From contig VXAA01001151.1 in NCBI GenBank assembly GCA_013399115.1, forward strand, positions 1,137,992 through 1,201,991: DNA of 64,000 bases, in the 5' to 3' direction. Within the stretch, counting starts at the first letter, position 1; each line of letters opens with the position of its first letter. The stretch is from Anseranas semipalmata. Taxonomy: Eukaryota > Chordata > Aves > Anseriformes > Anseranatidae. A program made the translations under genes and the position numbers. This document shows, piece after piece, positions 60,939 through 64,000 of the stretch. Under the pieces are notes generated by a model that was given only the letters and a program-made list of their open reading frames with translations, was not told the DNA's origin and made no database searches.

Positions 60939-63900
60939 AATGATTTCCTTTAATTTGAACCTTTTTTTAAAAATGTTTGATGAGGAAAGGACTGTGCTCT
61001 TCAGGGTATCCTGATTCACATTTCACTTCTGAAAGGATCAGTGCATCCAATCTCAACTATTAAAAATGAAATAAACTAAAATAAAGAATATATTCCTCTG
61101 CTAGATGTTGAAGCCCTCCTCTTCCTGGAAAGCTGAAAAAAGGCCAAAATATTTTTTTTTCTTAGAAGTTCAGAAGCTCAGAAGTTCACTTTGAAGCAAT
61201 ATTCACTTACACAGCTGAAGAGCTTGATCCCAGGAGTGCTATCTGTTGAAGTCAGTGAGAGGAAAAGGATGCTCAAAATCATGCCCTAATTGCTAACTTG
61301 GCTTGAAGGTACCTTCTGTGTCCTATTGAGTTTACAGTAGCCATCCCCACAGTTTACAGTAATCATCTTGCGTTGTAATAAGGTCATGGTAAGCTGTGGT
61401 GGCCAGGGCTACCAGTGGGTAAGCGTAGCGCTGACAAGGGGCACTACATGGATGGTACCACAGCAATGATATTTTGGCGAGTGATAATCTACAAGAGGTG
61501 ACCAGGGATGTGCAAAAGGTGATTTGCCTGAGTTACTGCTTCAGTAAAGATCCTCTGCTCGAGTACACTTTTGGTTTAAGTCCTTGCGTTCATAGGAAGG
61601 TCATTAAGTTACTTCGTTTCAGGAGTATATTTATTACTTTTAAATCCAGTGCAGTCTGTTTAGTCTTTCTTGGTGCTTCTTTGTGAAACATTAATGAGAA
61701 GATCACGCACACAGTCATAGAATTTGTCTGATTACTCTATTCATATTTAATAAGCTTGCTGCTTACACTTCAGAGCAACAACAGAAATTAGATAATGCAA
61801 TACTTTAGTGCTGGAGTGACCCTAAATTTGCCTCTAAATTATTCATTATACTGGCTGAGGGCAAGAGAGCTGTCGTAACCTTAAATTTATCTAAATCCTA
61901 CATTGTCTAATTGGTGCCTCTTTGTTGTTATTTCCACTTAAAAAAATAACTAATTTTTATTGAAACCAAAAACATCCAGTTTTAATCTGTTGCAGATCAT
62001 CAGTCTCTGCAGACGTACTGCAGTCAGCTAAAAGCAAAGATAATTTAGTTGGACTTCAGCTGTATATACAACATGTGAGCCCTGCAATCAAGTAAGACTG
62101 GGAAGATCTGTTTTTTTTTTTTTAAAGTAGTGATTGTGTTTCCTAGCTAAGACAGTATTTTTTTAAAAACTGTCAATTAGATGAGAACACAGATATTAAC
62201 CAGTTGTTCTCTCACATTTTTATTTTTTATGGTTTCATTTTATAAACTACATGTCTCTTTCTCATGGGTTTCATCCAGAAACACGCTATCAATGTAGTAC
62301 TTTTTAGGGTTTTAAAGAAAATAAACTCTATAAGGTTAAAGGCCTAATATAAATGTAGGTCTAGTCTAGCCATCAAGCAGAATCTAAAATCATATCTTAA
62401 GTGTAGGTGGGCTCATAATCTATCTACCAAATCAGAAATCATACCTTCATACCTGTCATACCTCCAGATTCGTCACTGGGAACGTCCCGTTCTTAAAAGT
62501 CATATCTGAAAACAGCACCACAAAACACAGCTCAGGTCCCACATATCCCAAGTTTCACAAAAGCAGAAGTGTCATGAGAACGGCTCAGGTAAGGATAACT
62601 CTGCCATCTGGTCAGATCTCCTAGAAGAGGTTTCCTGTTCTCACGTGAGCGGTTCATGAACCACTTCTGAGTTTAAACCTATAGCCCAGTATGTACACGT
62701 GCCCAGCGCCGCATCCGATCGTGCCCTAAGGCACTGGCCCCGCAGCACACCACCGAGTGTCACCCTCGATGAGCTTGTTGTCTGACACCGGGCAACAACA
62801 GGCACACAGGGAGGGGCACGTGAGCGTCTGTGACATACTGCCCCCTTCCAGAACATCTGAGGGGAAAATAAATGCAAAAAAATGAACTGGGGTATAACTA
62901 CACCGCACATGAGCAGGAGAAAGCCAGAGGCAGTGCAGCTGCCCCTGCGCTTTCATCGCCTGCACCGCCTGGACAGCCCCGGGCTGGAAGAGTGACAGCA
63001 CAGGCAGCACCCTGACTTGATCACACAACCTGCTCTAAAAGGCCAGTGTGAGGAAATAGCGTAAAAAATGATGCCACATTACTCCTAAAATGCAGTAAGA
63101 GCCCATTAGGTGTTTGGAGCCTCTTTTACTCATTGCCTTTCAGGTGACATGCATGGTAATGCGTCGTTATCATCATCTGTTAACAAATAAAGTAACATGT
63201 TGAAGAGTCGAAGGCATTTTATCGTATCTCGAGTGCTGACTGGAACGCTCACCGAGGCAGATTGCATATCCTGACAGCAGTCCAAGGGGGAAAAAACAAC
63301 TTTGGGAAGGCAACACAATCTAAATTTTGTAGAGTTGAGCCAACAAACAGATGGCAGGAACTAAACGTCCTTAAAAAAAATAATCCCATGGCCGTGGCTG
63401 TCCTGGCATCAGCCTGAAACCCTGCCAAACTGAGAGCCCTGGTGAATGAGCTGCAAGGAGCTCACAGTCATCCCAGTCCAAAAGAGCTTAAGGGGGAAAG
63501 AGTTGGAAAGAACTGCTGCAAGTGATGGCTACTCCGAAAGTTGATAGGGGAGCCTACCCGTTCAGTGCAGTGGGAGAGAGGGACTCTGAAAGAAAGCGGT
63601 GATTTCCCAGTCAAATTAGTAAGTTATTTTTCAGCAGGGCAAAACAGTTCCTGTAACTGCTCCACAGCAGGCAGCTTCAGCTGCTGAAAATCTGCCTCTT
63701 GCGTAGAGCACAAGGCAAGTCAATGTAAAGCTTGGATGAGGCTTACCCAGGACAGGCAGAGGCAGCTCTCTGGACCAGCGGCCTCCCCGCTCGCCCCCCA
63801 GCACCATCCCTACAGCAGCCCCCGCCGCCCCCGCCCCTCCCATCACAGCGCCGGGCAAGGGCTCCCCTTGCGGATGGATCCCATTGAATGGCTCCAGAGC

Positions 63901-64000
63901 TTCCCCCTGCTTTGGAGAGCAGGCAATGCCAGCTGGGGGAGGAGTGAAGCCTAGAATAGCAACTTATATTAAACAAGATTTGCGAAACTTTTTTTCCTCA
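60939..64000. other. Intergenic, right end
   Basis: AT-rich to about 62600, then two GC-richer patches (62640-63010 and 63760-63900). Open frames in these patches overlap on both strands and match nothing I know. The 62640-63010 patch could be an unrecognised repeat or a regulatory region. Confidence 0.5.
63819..63841 (-). other. G-quadruplex-type motif
   Basis: On the minus strand four G runs of 3, 4, 5 and 5 are separated by loops of 1, 1 and 4 bases. This satisfies the usual G3+N1-7 rule. It lies in a locally GC-rich patch (about 63760-63900) near the window edge. No gene is recognised beside it. Confidence 0.75.

Noticed and set aside
60172..61014. Plus-strand open frames of 120-150 codons
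   Set aside because: They mostly run antisense across the CR1 reverse-transcriptase region. The same antisense frames occur over the CR1 copy at 29871-30364, so they are repeat shadows.
62641..63028. Two overlapping minus-strand frames with Cys-rich stretches
   Set aside because: No splice-site or motif support, and no recognised retroelement or gene; kept only as a composition anomaly.
53131..64000. Search for FHIP2A exons
   Set aside because: Conserved synteny predicts FHIP2A on this side, but no exon with splice sites and a recognisable protein segment was found. It is probably beyond the window.
1..64000. CRISPR arrays, tRNA or rRNA genes, bacterial operons, endogenous viruses
   Set aside because: No regularly spaced direct repeats, no tRNA cloverleaf with A/B boxes, no rRNA-like sequence and no retroviral gene segment were noticed. 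The only mobile DNA recognised is CR1.

Overview
The window is vertebrate nuclear DNA, almost certainly from a bird. It has spliced coding exons with GT-AG introns, a single CpG-island promoter, and five CR1-type LINE fragments whose 3' ends carry the CATAGAATCATAGAAT-type tail seen throughout avian genomes. I see no Alu, L1 or B-type repeats. Nothing prokaryotic, viral or CRISPR-like is visible. I cannot name the species from the sequence alone.

The only protein-coding gene I can support is TRUB1, the TruB-family tRNA/mRNA pseudouridine synthase. It lies on the minus strand from about 53.0 kb (CpG-island promoter) down to about 22.1 kb (poly(A) signal). I reconstructed eight coding exons from conserved TruB motifs plus splice sites: 52680-52824, 50882-50977, 46813-46868, 32827-32908, 26587-26659, 25201-25340, 24010-24066 and 22434-22648. 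The exons join in frame to 864 nt, encoding 287 aa. All seven introns are GT-AG. The catalytic-aspartate motif (GGTLD, Asp73), the KPxGxTS motif, the PPLYSALK motif and the GGFYVRSL motif are all intact, so the gene looks functional. The start codon has a strong context, and a ZNF143/Staf-like promoter element lies about 80-100 bp upstream of it.

Layout: 1-22.1 kb is AT-rich non-coding DNA downstream of TRUB1, with simple repeats, small inverted repeats and one unexplained open frame at 14.66-15.25 kb. 22.1-52.8 kb is TRUB1; intron 3 alone is 13.9 kb. Intron 4 carries a small plus-strand CR1 3' fragment and a minus-strand CR1, and intron 1 carries an older minus-strand CR1. 52.2-53.1 kb is the CpG island. 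53.1-64 kb is upstream intergenic DNA with two more CR1 copies, one keeping a 306-codon reverse-transcriptase frame, plus an AT microsatellite, possible conserved non-coding blocks and a GC-rich end with a G-quadruplex-type sequence. In human the neighbours are FHIP2A (FAM160B1) upstream of TRUB1 and ATRNL1 downstream; I found no exon of either.

I found no undescribed multi-gene system. The most useful leads are the promoter element, the short TRUB1 N-terminus and its lineage-specific residues, the two very similar CR1 copies, the G-rich tracts, and low-repeat blocks that could be regulatory elements.
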